DNA from: Latrodectus hesperus
Taxonomy: Eukaryota; Arthropoda; Arachnida; Araneae; Theridiidae
Length of the DNA stretch: 64,000 nucleotides
NCBI GenBank assembly: GCA_037975125.1
Contig: CM075857.1
Location: 67,473,899-67,537,898 of the forward strand
Direction of reading: 5' to 3'
Shown: positions 28,725 through 41,821 of the stretch, piece by piece
Layout: the number at the start of each line of letters is the position of its first letter
Position numbering within the stretch: the stretch's first letter is position 1
Notes under the pieces: model-generated
What the model was told of the DNA's origin: nothing
What the model saw: the letters and a program-made list of their open reading frames with translations, nothing else
Database searches by the model: none
Program-made: the position numbers and the translations under genes

Positions 28725-29084
28725 AATGAATTGATCAAGCAAACTCTTTTTTCTGTAAACAAAATTTATGCAGAAGAACTTTGGAAGAAAGTGGTGTATT
28801 TTCCAATGAGTAATCGAAGGCATTCTAGTGAATTGTTCCGTAAATCGATTTGCAATGCGTGGGTGGATATTTTATACAGTAATTTCTAAGTAGGAAGAAG
28901 AAAAAGTGACTATGTAGCAAAGAACAAACTGAATTCCCTACGAGAAAAAATAAAATGGAGCAGCTTTTCTTTCTCTATTCTCCGTGATGTTGTTAAATGG
29001 TTCCGCAGCCTCACTAATGACGTCGTTTATGATTTTGAATGCATCCACCGCGCTGATTTTATCCACAATCTATTTATCCAGTAA
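28725..29084 (+). pseudogene. Unrecognised coding-like frame with one internal stop
   Basis: One frame is open for 119 codons apart from a single TAA at 28,887-28,889, ending with TAA at 29,082. Before the stop it reads IYAEELWKKVVYF, then MSNRRHSSELFRKSICNAW. After it come VGRRKSDYVAKNKLNSLREK, then ILRDVVKWFRSL and YDFECIHRADFIHNL. The composition is that of a globular protein with amphipathic helices, unlike the Asn/Ile/Lys-rich random frames around it, and the patch is clearly less AT-rich. Neither part has an upstream ATG context that convinces. I do not recognise the family. The TAA may be a disabling mutation or a sequencing error. A shorter open frame (43 codons) exists on the other strand at 28,938-29,069 and looks less convincing. 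Confidence 0.4.
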
Positions 29085-30182
<1,098 letters not shown>

Positions 30183-30184
<2 letters not shown>

Positions 30185-33100
30185 CATGATTAAAAATATC
30201 ATTCATAGGCAAAAATTGAAAAAATACAATAATAAAAATGAATATGCTTAGCAATACATTCAACGCGAAAGCAGCTTAAATAGAATTACTAAAATATAAT
30301 TGATAGTAAATTTTTATAAAATTAATACTAAATGGAGAATAATAAACAATACAAATACTAAATGGAGAATCATAAAGTGAAAATATGAAATATAATAAAC
30401 ATATGGAACATATGTTCAATAGGTAGTTTAAAATTTAAAAGACACACAGAATAAAAGAAAAATGAAACGAAGTACCAACATGGCCAGCTTCTTCAGGGGG
30501 TGTTAACCATATTGGCACTAAGTATGGCTTTTCTGCATTGGCTCCAGTCTGAAATCTTAATGAAATCAATTCACTTTAAAGCAACACTATAAATGTCGAA
30601 CCAAAATATTAAACCAAAATCAAGGAAATAAATGTCAAGCTAAAATATAATATTAAATCCAAAGTTGCCAAAATGCACTATTAAATTTATAGTAATCAAA
30701 ATCAAATCCAAATCCAAACGCGCAAGAACTGCAAATAAATACTAAAAAAAAGTGTAAACCAAATACATAAATTTAAATACTAAGTGTAAGCACTATTGGC
30801 AATTCAAGTTTCTTATAAGACCATCAAGCCCTTGGTGACTCGCTTCTGTAGTTTATAACTACGCCTTATTTCACTTTTATAAGCAATGCTCTACTGGCCA
30901 AATGGTGATTAATGAAGCTAATTGGAGGGCTTGTATTAGTTAAAAAATTTTCCAGTCTTTTTATTTGTTTACTGATACTGTTAAAATTATTACAAATATT
31001 ATAAATTCTATGAAATGTTGGTTGAAAATAACATTTTTATAAATTTAATATATATTAAATTACAGCAAAATATTGGGGTTCCAAAAATTAGCTTATTTAC
31101 TTTGAAATTAAAATCATTAGTTTTATCATAAATATCAGTGTATATGTATAGTTATCTTTTACTGTAATTAAAATATCCAAAAATTCAGTTTTTAAATTAT
31201 TGCTGCTTGTTTTAATTGATTTTAATTCTTCAGGATATATGGTTTTGTAAGTTTTGCCAAATTCTAAAATATTGAAAATTATGAAATCATCAATATAATT
31301 GTATGCAAAAGGCATCTGAATAATAAAAGATTTTTCATAATAATGTAAAAATAAATTAACTTATAGGCTTGAGAATTTTGAACCTTGAGTGATATTATTA
31401 ACTTGTAAATAAATTTTTTCTCCATAAAAAATATAATCATTGTAAATGCAAAATGTTCAGAGATCTTTCCAAAAATTTAAATCAATATTTAATAATGAGC
31501 TAAATGTATAAAAGTAAAATATAATAACATCAAAAATATGTATTGAGTGGAATGCTAATGAATAAATCTCTGAAGTTACAGGAGGAAATATCATTAATAC
31601 TATGAGAAGAAACAAACTCAGTAATAGTTTTGTTATTTTTAATAGTCCATGTGCTTTGAGAATCAGTAATACTATTTAAAATAATATTTAAATAATAAGA
31701 AAATAAGTTTCTAAACTTATCTGCATAAATGTTACTCATGCATGTAATAAATCGAAATTTAACTGGATTTTTACGGAATTAAGGATAAACTGTAATTTAT
31801 TGAATGTTAAAATTTATATTTTTAACTTTAAGTTTTTTAGAAAAAGCAAGGAATTTTTTAAATATTGTTGTTTTATTTGAGTTATAATGAGTTTGTAGGT
31901 TGTTGAATTAATTATTTCTTCATTTAATAACTGGTAATGAAATTTTTTACAGAAAAAGGCAAAATTATTAGATGCTTTATCTACAGGAGTAATGAAGAAA
32001 AGTGTTTGAATTTCTGTTATAGAATTTTTAAGATATTTTTTTATTAACTCCTTTAAATTTTAAATTATTTACATTTTCTTTAAATTTGTTGTAAAAGTTT
32101 CAACACCATTGAGAGAAAAATTGTATTGGAATTGAATAAGTATTAGAAGTCTTAAAAATTAATCTATCAATATCATTGAGAAAAAATTATGAGTCTTTTT
32201 ATAGTTTTAATATTTAGCTGGTCTAAATTTAGTATCTTTATTAACAATATTTCTTAGTTCAGCATTCAATATGATATCAGTGTTTCCGGTAATTATACGT
32301 CCAAATTTGAAATTTTCAAATTTATTGTATTTAGGGTCATTACAGAAACAATCAGCATTTTCCTTATTAATATTACTACAAAATTTATTGTAATTAAAAA
32401 TTTGTCTGCCAAACGATATATCATAGTTAAAGTACATTTAATTTCACTATTATTTAAAGGAAAGATATGCTTAAGCTCTTAAATAATATTCGAGAATTTA
32501 ATTTTATACTATAAGGTATGTTTAAATGAAATTAAAAAATCTGATTTAATATTTTTATTAGAATTTATGTATAGTTTCTAAAAATTTCAAAAATTAAAAT
32601 CTTAAAATGTCCACATTATTAAAATTAAAGTTATCTAAATAATCTTAAAGAAATTGTTTTGTACCTAAACTCATAATAAAAGTTTTACAAAAAGAATAAT
32701 TATAAGAGTTTACAAATTGATTTTCTAATTCAAAGAGTTTATCATTCTAATGATTAAAATTATTTATGTTGTAATTTTTAAATGTTTTATTAATTTTTCT
32801 ACCATCTCTTTTGTAACGTTTAGTTTTCTTATCATTAGGTTTAAAGTAAATATATAAATGATTTAGTATTTTCATAACTAATTTTTGAATTATTAAATAG
32901 TTCATTAATTGCAAAAGGTACTAGAGTTTTATGATAAATAATAAATTGATTTTCTTTAATTAGACGTAGATTAATATCGGTTTCAATATCTAAAATGGTG
33001 ATAATAATACTATCGAAACTATGTATTTTAAAATGCTCAAATTCAATATTAAAGTTTTTATTATTATTTACTAGGTAGATTAATACGTATATTAATAGTA

Positions 33101-33340
33101 TTAGAGGTTTGTCCAATATATTTAAATTTAAAAATTTTGCACTCAATTATGTATATAACATTGTAAGCCTTACAAGCTTTATTCGAGTTACAAGAGTCAT
33201 CAATTTGTTATGTATTGAATTTGGGGCAAGTCTTGCAGAGTTAGGAGCTACAAACATTGAAAATAAATTTCCTTGTAAAAATGAAATTATTATTAATCAA
33301 ATCACAGTCCTCATTAACAACGGAAAAAATTAAGAAAATA
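30183..33340 (-). mobile_element. Penelope-like retroelement relic, Naiad-type domain order
   Basis: Minus-strand pieces give, in order, a GIY-YIG endonuclease, a linker with a CxC motif and a reverse transcriptase. The 3' non-coding part then reaches the TA array at 30,182. Endonuclease before RT is the permuted order described for Naiad/Chlamys Penelope-like elements, which are known to be abundant in spiders and to favour microsatellites; canonical Penelope has the nuclease last. A conserved-looking ccccctgaagaagctggcc near 30,490-30,510 lies downstream of the RT. The 5' boundary is estimated, and no pseudo-LTR was identified. Confidence 0.75.
31097..33260 (-). pseudogene. GIY-YIG endonuclease / CxC linker / reverse transcriptase, broken
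   Basis: N-terminal end at about 33,260. CKTCPKFNT and CKAYNVIYIIECK then YIGQTSNT form the zinc-like Cys cluster and GIY-YIG core (about 33,060-33,245). ITILDIETDINLR and LIKENQFI (about 32,900-33,010) are the rest of the nuclease. The linker DCFCNDPKYNKF near 32,280-32,350 has the CxC motif, followed by GRIITGNTDII. RT motifs follow: VDKASNNFAFFCKKF near 31,940-31,990, a fingers/palm part at 31,530-31,739, QGSKFSS and VNLFLHYYE near 31,340-31,400, and the catalytic YIDDF in the 31,097-31,315 frame. TAA stops, two TGA codons and frameshifts separate the pieces. The product would be a target-primed retrotransposition enzyme acting in the nucleus. Confidence 0.75.
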
Positions 33341-34196
33341 ATTTTTTCTGCTTTTAATAGTATACTTTTTATTAAAAAAATTTTAAAAATGCAAAAATAC
33401 TAAATTAGGACACAATTTTCAAATATGATGATATTATTTTAATAACTGAAACTGCAAAAGTTTATAAGCGTTGCTTTAACAGACTGCTCTGCTTGGACAA
33501 TCGTCTATCATTAATTATTTTCTATTACCATATGAGATACTTTTATCATTAAGTTTCGTTGTTGTACAAAAACTTATTCATAGTTTTTATAAAAAAGCAT
33601 TTTGATGCAAAAATAAAAACTTTTCTGATGGAAAATTTCAACTTTATTTTTGTTATCGATTATTTCAACAATTATTAGCATAAGGTGAAATTTCCTCGTT
33701 CGATAAGTTCTGTTGAAGACCCCTAAATTCCAATCTCTACTTTATAATCAGATTTTTCCTTCACTTGAGAGTAAAATTTTCTTATTTAACGACAAGATTC
33801 GTTTTTACATTGTCATCTACTAATGCGTTGGCGTCTCTAGAATTTTTATAACAGATGAGATAAAATTTTATTTTCAACGAAAGTTTTATAATTTTTCCTA
33901 CAAACCTTTCAATGAAATTGCTAGAAAAATGCTTGAACATTATGCTTATGCTTTGTTCTCATTTATATAAACGAGCAATTTATATACAAATGTTTAGATA
34001 TTAGCGGTAATGCAAATGTATAAAAAAGAAATACTGTTTTCTTCTTATTTATGCAGTAAACTTAAAAATAAACGCATTTTTATGTATGCACATAAAATTT
34101 CTTGTTCACATACATCTAAAAAATAACTATAATTATAATTTGAATTTTTAGGATTTTTCTTTTAAGAATGTATATATGTTTGTGAAGAATATAATA
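33341..34196. other. AT-rich DNA, nothing recognised
   Basis: May contain the unseen 5' region of the Penelope-like element. No other feature is seen. Confidence 0.5.
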
Positions 34197-34401
34197 TTAG
34201 GTTGTTCGGAAAGTTGTTTCGTTTTTCATAAAAATGAAAAACGTATAGCGATTGAAAATTTAATTGAATTGTACATTGGCAATTCTAGTGCAATAACTTT
34301 TGCTACCTTTTTGGTAGTACCATGAATCCACACTCTCAAGATGGTTGGTTTTTGCAAGCAAAAACTGATCCAGGTACGAAATTACTTTCCGAACAACTCA
34401 A
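34197..34401. mobile_element. mariner-type MITE, 205 bp
   Basis: Terminal repeats begin ttaggttgttcggaaagt on the left and ttgagttgttcggaaagt, read inward, on the right, and match for about 25 bases with few changes. TA target copies are at 34,195-34,196 and 34,402-34,403. The ttaggttg-tcggaaagtt end is characteristic of mariner (DD34D) elements. No transposase is inside, so it is a deletion derivative that would depend on another copy's enzyme. Confidence 0.85.
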
Positions 34402-34403
34402 TA

Positions 34404-36483
34404 TATTATTAGAACTTATGAAAAATACGGCAAAAGATTATGCTTTAAAACTCTAGCTGAAATATAAGACCCTTTGTTTTAGAAATGGGTTATATTCCTC
34501 GGAAAATTCAGTAAAAAAATTTCGAATTAAAAAAAAATCTTAAGTATCAGAATCGGAAAGGATATAAGGTAGAGCTTTATTTTTGAAGGATAGCGATTGT
34601 ATTTGTATTTAAAGTAAAACTGCTTGCATCGTTATTGAGTTACATAATTAGCTATTTGAAAGAGTTTAAATAGATTCTCGATACACAACTATTTTTTTGA
34701 ATAGAGATGGATAGTTAAGACACAGTTTTTATTTTTTATGCAAAAAAATTGCGTTTTTTATAAAATCGTTTTCTTTATCAATTTTTTTAAATGATTTTTT
34801 TTTCGAAACCAAATAACACTTTGCAATATTTTTTTTCAGGATAGAGAAGCAAAATACTATTGTAATTATTCCTACAACTTTAATTATATTTTTATTATTC
34901 ATTAACATTTTTTCGATGCTATGTCTTTCATCGGAATCACTCCCGTTTTATATTGATTTACATTTAACCTCGCATTTACTTGCATTTTAGATTTCAATGA
35001 ATTTTCTCTTAAGAAAAAAAGAAAAACTATTTTTTTTGTATCTATGAAAGAGTCTAAATAATAGTACTTTTTAAACTGGATCTTTTAAAAGTCATTATTG
35101 AATGAACATAAAAGTGGCTTTCAAATGTATAAAGAATTTTGATGGCAGTAAAATTTTCTTCCTTTCATTTAACGAAATGTATCGTTTACTGTTCCATTCA
35201 GAACATTTGCTTGGTCTTTTTCAGATTTTTGTAAAATATTTGGAAGGATAATTTCCTTTATTTCCAATACATTTTCTATTAATGTCCTTATTTACAGTTC
35301 GATAGATTTTATTTAAATTAGAATAGTTAAAAGTTATTGTGCAAATAATTTTTATGAGAGAATTGTTAAATAACAGATGGCTCTCAATTTTGGTGGTCCT
35401 AGTGAAGAAAGATACTTTTGTATTTTTTAAAAAATTTATTCATACTATTATCTAACTCCTTTTTTTACTTTTATATCTTTTTTCTTTCTGCCTTCTTTTA
35501 TTATTATTTTTTTTCCATCTCATGATTTTTTTGGGTTTGTTATGTAGTACATTTGTTCTACCTTCGGATCCTGTGCAGAATTCCTTGGTGCACAGGAAGA
35601 TATTTTTGTTTTCCCAAATAAAAAAAATTATATGTAGACCACGTGAACCATATTGTCTGCGCATGTAAGAAAACCACATAACTATTTCGATAACTAAGTA
35701 TATTTAATTATGATGGTCGCAACTGTTTTTTCCTGCCTTTTACGGAATAAGATGTCTGTTTTTCATTTAACTTTTTCTCAAATAATTTTTTTTCTATTAT
35801 GGACAAATTGGTTATCAGCTACATTTCCCTGTACTTAAATTTTTGATATGGTATAAAGTTTCTTGTCTATTATAAAAAATGTTAAGCTAAGGACGATAAA
35901 AATCATAAATAAACATGATGATTCATTGAAAAATGAAATGGTGCACTAATTTATATTAGCAGAAGTTTCTGTAGAAAATTTTTTTATCAGAAGTGTAAAA
36001 TTGCAATACATAATTTTGAAATTATTTATGTGTAATGAATGTATAATATGTTGAAGAGTAATCTCCAAATCTATTACGTTATTAGATGCTCTTCGCACTG
36101 ATGCAGGAGTTTTTGCTTAATAACTTGGCTTAGTTTTTGATTTTCATGAATTGAATAGCACACGACAGAAAGGAATTCAAGACCAACAAAATTTTGTAAA
36201 TATTTCTTACTTTCCGAAGATGGTTTCACGAGAATCAGGACTTTAAAATAATCTTAAACTGAATACATTTCATATCGACATGAAGCAAAATTTTGTCGCC
36301 GTTCATACCAAAGATGACTTTCTAAATTTTGAAAAACATTTCTACATTAGTAGCCAATAGTATTTTGATGTTACTTCCATTTTAGATACCACTGAAGTTG
36401 ACTAAATCTGGTTGACGAAAAAAACATGTTTCGTTGAACTGCTTTGATTTGCTTTTTTAGATTTATTGTTTAAATTTTACTTT
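34404..36483. other. AT-rich DNA, nothing recognised
   Basis: A 75-codon minus frame at 35,452-35,679 is Lys/Asn-rich at its end and looks random. Nothing else is seen. Confidence 0.55.
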
Positions 36484-36905
36484 ATAAGCCAGGTGGCGCA
36501 ATAGTAGTGGTTTGCATTGCAACGGTACAGGTCTGAAGTTTGTTCTTCTGGTTGAGTGAACTCAACTAAGCCTTTTATTCTTACATTGGATTGATAAAAC
36601 TGAGTACCCAGTATGCTTGGGAACTAAACATGGGTGAACTCAACTAAGATTTTTATTCCTACATAGGATTGAAAAAACTGAATACCCAGTATGCTTGGGA
36701 ATTAAACATGGATGAACTGAACTAAGCTTTTTATTCCTACATATTGATAAAACTGAGTACTCAGTATGCTTGGGAACTGAACATGGGTTTTCCGCTTTAG
36801 CTTAGCACATAAATGGGACATATCCATTGCACCCCAGGGCCTTCCATCATGAAAACAGTTATGAGAAATTATAAACCTTGAACCTCATACGCGCTGTCGT
36901 GCCAC
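36484..36905 (+). repeat. SINE-like retroposon with an internal triplicated module
   Basis: The start has an A-box-like ggtggcgcaatagtagtgg. Three tandem modules follow, then a 3' part with ccatcatgaaaacagttatg and cgctgtcgtgccac. The same modules, present once, occur in the SINE-like repeat at 16,630-17,265 on the other strand, which fixes the family and shows the tripling is local to this copy. Confidence 0.7.
36557..36787. repeat. Three tandem copies of a 78-bp module
   Basis: Units at 36,557-36,634, 36,635-36,712 and 36,713-36,787 (the last lacks 3 bases) each run from tgaact(c/g)aactaag to cttgggaa(c/t)t(a/g)aacatgg, with a handful of substitutions between them. Confidence 0.92.
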
Positions 36906-39004
36906 TTAATTTAGTAGTAGTAGATTTTTATTTAAACAGGTGTTCATGAGTTGTGATTACCAAATTGTGTTGCTAACAATAAAAGTGGACCTAACATGAT
37001 AAGTTTTTATATTTCAGAATAAGAAAACTTTAGAAAATTCAGGTTGAATGCAATACTTCGAGTAGATTTTACACCCGCTAAACCTTATCGTGAAGAAATA
37101 TATATAGCTCATAAATTCTTATTTAAAAATTGAGGTAAAATATTTTGAAATAATGGTTTCTTTTCAGTATTAATAGTTCAAAAACATTTAAAGACTGAAC
37201 TTTGGTTTAGAAAATAATAGTTTATAATAATTGCAAAAAATTCTGTGTATAGGCTAAAAATCCAACAATTATTGATTAAATTTTATTTAAAAATAATAAT
37301 AAGTAGTTATTGTTAAAATTTTTATGAGAAAAAAATTTATAACTTCGTTTACCTGTTACTACACTTCACACTTAATATTTAAAAATAACCATCATTCTTC
37401 AAAATTGCTCTGAATATTTAATTTTTTATAAAAGTACACGAACTTTAATTTTAATAATGATAGCAAAAATACTTAATTCTTTAAATTTGAATTATTTGAT
37501 TTTTAAAATAATTTTAAATACTTCTTTTGTGATAATTCGTTATTTTCATTCTTCATAACTTCATTTGCATATTGGCTTTAAAAACATAGTATGTATTTCC
37601 TTTCACTTTATTTTTCTACTTTAATTAAAAGATGCAGTAAGTATGATATATGAAACTCATTATTTCAAAAATGATATAAAGTTTTTAAAGTTATAATAAA
37701 AATTTCAATTTTTAAATGAAAATGACAAATATATGTCAGAGTATTAATAGATGAAATACGCACCCAATCTTATTTATATTATAACAAGAGAAATCTTAGG
37801 AATGGAGTTTGATATTAAGAATGACAGGAAATAACATTTTTGTATTAGTGATACAGAGCTTGTATTCAAAAGATAATGAATTTTTTTATTTATATCTAGT
37901 AAAATTAACTAACGTTTTATGAATTGTTTAAATATTTATATAATTTTGGCTGGTTCAGAAAAACTGAAATATAGTTTTGTGTGTATTAAATAATAATAAT
38001 AGTATTAACTGAAATCTTTCCTATTTTAACACCAAACCAAAATTAAGTATATGCTATACAAACAAAATATATTCCCACTAAATTTTATTTATTTATAATT
38101 AACTGAATTAAATTATTGAAGGAAACAATCAAAATAACCAAAATATTAATGGAAAATATATGATTTTAGTACTTAAAGTATTGGAATCAATGGTATACCT
38201 CTTCTTTAAATATTTTTCAAACTGAAATTTTAATTCTGATTATGAATTATTCTAATTCTAATGATTATAAATTCGAGTTATAAATGAAATTTTTCAAACT
38301 GAATATTTAAAAATATTAAAATTATGAGATACATTTCATATAACTAAGTAAAAAATGCCTATTCTTTAATATTTTTGTAAAGCAAAGCATTTGTTTATCA
38401 GTAAAATTTATTAATGACACGTTTACTGATTTATTAGATTTTGATAGTGATAAACACCAAAAAACCAAACTTTTTGAGAATATACAAAATATACCAATCA
38501 CATTTCTCAGTGGTTTCAATTAATGGATGCTTATTCAATAACAATTTGTAAATATGTTTAAAAATATACATCAGACTCAAATGTTATATTGTTTTAGTGA
38601 CGCAAAGTTTGTAGCTTTAAGACAATTCTTGTGTTGGATAAACTACTCAGAATTAATTAATTAAAAAAAGAATTTTGAAAATTATATTAAAACTTTGAAT
38701 TTTTCTGTATTAAAGAGATAGATTTTACACTAGTTTGATATTTTTTAGATATATTTTAGAGGGAAGATTTAAACAGATAATGTTTTATTGTGTAAGAGAT
38801 TGGCTGATTAATTATGATTAGGAGGAAGATTGAATTTTCATTGTATCGTTGGTTGTACTGTTGATGAAGCTTCTGTTAATGAGAGTAAAAATATAAGCAG
38901 TAATGGAAAAACATTTGATCTGTGTTAGTCACCGAAGTTCTAAAAATTTGTGACCATGTTAAGGTATCTATAAAGTGCTCGTAGTTTTTATTTTTAATTA
39001 CCAG
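36906..39004. other. AT-rich DNA, probably intron upstream of the exon at 39 kb
   Basis: No feature is seen. If the exon at 39,005 is real this stretch is intronic. The last bases before it form a good acceptor. Confidence 0.5.
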
Positions 39005-39217
39005 CGTACTTGAACAAGAGTATTAAAAAGTTACAAAAGCAAAGAAGAAACAACTGTAAAAAAACGAAAACAGAAACACTAGAGCAATATAACCTTAACC
39101 ATTCCCCAAAATATCCTGAAAATTCAAAAGATAATAAGCATTTGGGTGGAAAGTTATCAGTTCAAAAATCTTCTAGCCTCCCTATAAATATAAATGTCTG
39201 CATAGAGAATACCATAG
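39005..39217 (+). CDS. Candidate internal exon, 213 nt, product unknown
   Basis: An acceptor (gtttttatttttaattaccag, positions 38,984-39,004) is followed by an open frame of 71 codons that reaches accatag directly before gtaagt at 39,218, a consensus donor. The exon length is a multiple of three. With the frame starting at its third base, both ends cut codons after the first base, so the exon is phase 1-1 and could be skipped or shuffled in frame. The frame runs past the donor only 9 bases to TAG. The peptide is hydrophilic and starts with a basic run (KKLQKQRRNNCKKTK). It continues through LNHSPKYPENSKDNKHLGG and ends SSSLPININVCIENTIG, like a linker or disordered region. There are no domain hits I recognise and no neighbouring exons identified for certain. 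Matching acceptor, frame, length and donor together make chance less likely. Confidence 0.5.
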
Positions 39218-40009
39218 GTAAGTAGATGTTATTTACCCCTACGATTATCTCACATAGTAAGCAGTAAAAATATGGTAGAAACACAGATGAGCAACAGAGC
39301 AATCCTGCCCGGTAAGAATTAGCAATTGTCTCAATTCTTAGTTCATCAAGTACATCTAGACAGTAGTTCATTTTCCTTATTCACTTTCCCAACTTGGTCC
39401 TTTTTTTACACTAAGAAGCTTGCTTGATCACTTCATTTTGAATGAATAGAGTTTCATTGCAAAATGACACTTTTTCTAGAATCCCAATAAAACCAACAAT
39501 TCTTGACACTGGAAATCTCATTTGATTGTGGATCCTGAATTAAATGCATAAGCCTGTGAAACTAACAGTAATGCAATATTTATAAATTTATATAAAAGGC
39601 TACAATGCGAGTGGATCACTTCCATTTCATTGCCAGAACTAATACCATGCTTTCCAGAAGTTATAAACAGAAAGTAACTAATAATGTAAAATTCCCATTT
39701 CTAAAATTTTCATGTCTCAAAAATTTTAATACTTCGAAGAATTTTACAATGTAGCTTCACCTCTTAGATTTGCTCTTTGTTTTGATGGCCAAATGAACTA
39801 AAATATTTGTTTGTATTCTTTTATTACTTTCCCTTTTGAATGGGCTCGCTTTGAAAAATTAAATTTTCATTTAATATACAGTGAATATGCTACTGAAAAT
39901 GCAGTTGAGTGATAATTCAGATAATAATCCTTGCTTTATCCTGTAGTAAGAAAAATTTTGAAATGTATATGCAATGTGATACTTTACAGTATTGCATTCA
40001 TATATTGTA
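39218..40009. other. AT-rich DNA, probably intron downstream of the exon at 39 kb
   Basis: Begins with the donor gtaagtag. Nothing else is recognised. Confidence 0.5.
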
Positions 40010-40226
40010 TTTTACCATGGGTTTAATAGTTTGTAGAAAATTTCTTCATCTTCCAGATAAATGTCAAAATTGAGACTGTGGATTCTCTGGTGGTGCCATC
40101 TATTGGAGGAGCTTAGAGCAAAATCATATTTTCATCTTCGTGGTTCTCTAGTTAAACGCAAGACTTACCCTACTGACTTAATAGAGAACCTGGCTTATCC
40201 ACGTGTCATAAGTAACAACAACAACA
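40010..40226 (+). repeat. 5'-truncated (AAC)n-tailed SINE
   Basis: The body block (gataaatgtcaaaattgaga then ggtgccatctattggagga) and the end ccacgtgtcataagtaacaa with an AAC tail match the 3' halves of the copies at 15.6 and 16.7 kb. The tRNA head is missing. Confidence 0.85.
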
Positions 40227-40456
40227 TATATTGTAATAAGTGGACTTCAGAATTTTGAGTATTAGAAAATGTAAATTTTCATACTTGTTACATCCTTTTG
40301 TCGATGGTTTTCACTAAATTCACTTTTTCTTCCTTATGGGATACGCATTATAAATGAATAATTTTTTTCAGATTTGCATCCTTTCTGTGTCCTTAAAGGG
40401 AATCCCAAAATAAATAGATTCCCTTCTTGATTTTAAAAATCTCATGATATCTTAAA

Positions 40457-40481
40457 TCTGACTAAATAAAATTTAGTCAGA
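40457..40481. repeat. Perfect 11-bp inverted repeat, 3-base loop
   Basis: tctgactaaat, loop aaa, then its exact reverse complement. Confidence 0.85.
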
Positions 40482-40599
40482 CTAATCCAATTTATAAGAC
40501 TAAATAAAATTAGAAATTTTTACATTGAGAAATTATTACTATTGTTAATGTTGAATTATGAAGCATACGCAAATGCAGAGAAAAGGACGGTAAATACAA

Positions 40600-40800
40600 A
40601 ATTCATTTTTATTGATATTTATATTTATTTGCTATCACGTATTCCTACAATAATTGCTTAAAAAACTCAAAAATCATATTCTAATAATACATAAAAAATG
40701 AAAAAAAAAGTTCACTTGAAATCAAATAGAAATTAGTTTTAGATGAAAAATCTTTTTCAAAATCACATTCCGTATAATGATTTTTTTCTACCTATTTCCA
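40600..40800 (+). repeat. Dispersed repeat of unknown type, copy 1
   Basis: Positions 40,610-40,689 match 54,693-54,772 with only three differences in 80 bases, in the same orientation. Weaker similarity continues (aaatcaaatagaaatt then ttttagat) up to about 40,800, where the second copy has about 55 extra bases. No terminal repeats or open frame were found. Confidence 0.75.
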
Positions 40801-41821
40801 TTGGTTTGCCCTTTCATTCGCTATATTTTAAAAGTAAGCAATGCCTAGTGATGGATGATGCAAGCATCAAACAACGAATGGTAAACAATTTTTCTAAGCT
40901 CTAAGTATTTCGAGTCCTGGAAATTTTTGATAAGTTAGATAAAAATATTTATTTGCTTTTCTCACGCTGCAAAAAATATCATCCATCATGAGTAGAGTCA
41001 GATTTCAGTAATAATTCATATATGAATAAATAATCTTAAGTACACGATATGTTGGAGAAACTCTTGTCAATTTTATGAATGGTGGTTTTTTTTATTGCTA
41101 AAAGATAGCTACATTTTATTTAAATTATACGCATGACTGTGTTAAATAACAATAAAAGTAACTTTATTTAGAGAATTACATCCCTTTTTTGAAAAAAATA
41201 TTTCCAAGATGGATACATAAAATTCATATTTTTATGTGATTTTAATAATATTGTTGTAAATATATACATATTCTTATAAATAAAATTGCTGTTACATGGA
41301 GTAAGCAATACACAGTGATATAATTTATATAATTACTATGAGAAACAGTTTCTCAAATAGGCCATTAATGTTTTAATATCTACAAATATTACTTTATATT
41401 TGGTTCCTATAACTAAATAAGTACTTTGTTTCTATAAACAAAGTACACAAAGAATTTCATATTTTTACTAGAGATAGAACGTATAATCTCACAATTATTT
41501 TTATTGATTTACTAAGCATTTTAAGGAAAACAAAACTGAACAACAAAAGAGGCATATATAATATGTATAAATTCGTGTGAAGTCTCACAGGATTTTAGAA
41601 GAACAAAAAGAAAGACAAACGGTAAAATTTGGAATTTATCATGGTAACTATGTGTTGTACTTCCATTTTGTACTCATATAATGAATGATGTAGTCTTTTA
41701 TTTTTATAAATAATCTATGAAAGTACTGAGAAATATGAGTTGTTTAAAATAACTAAGATAAGTGTTGAGCCCAATTCATAATAGTGTTACCTCAAACATT
41801 CTTTGTTTTTCTAACATACAG
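40801..41821. other. AT-rich DNA with one palindrome
   Basis: A perfect 11-bp inverted repeat (gtactttgttt, loop ctat) lies at 41,421-41,446. Nothing else is seen. Confidence 0.6.

Noticed and set aside
31097..31315. Canonical Penelope or LINE RT
   Set aside because: The nuclease and CxC linker lie upstream of the RT, which fits the Naiad order better than Penelope (nuclease last) or LINE (different nuclease).
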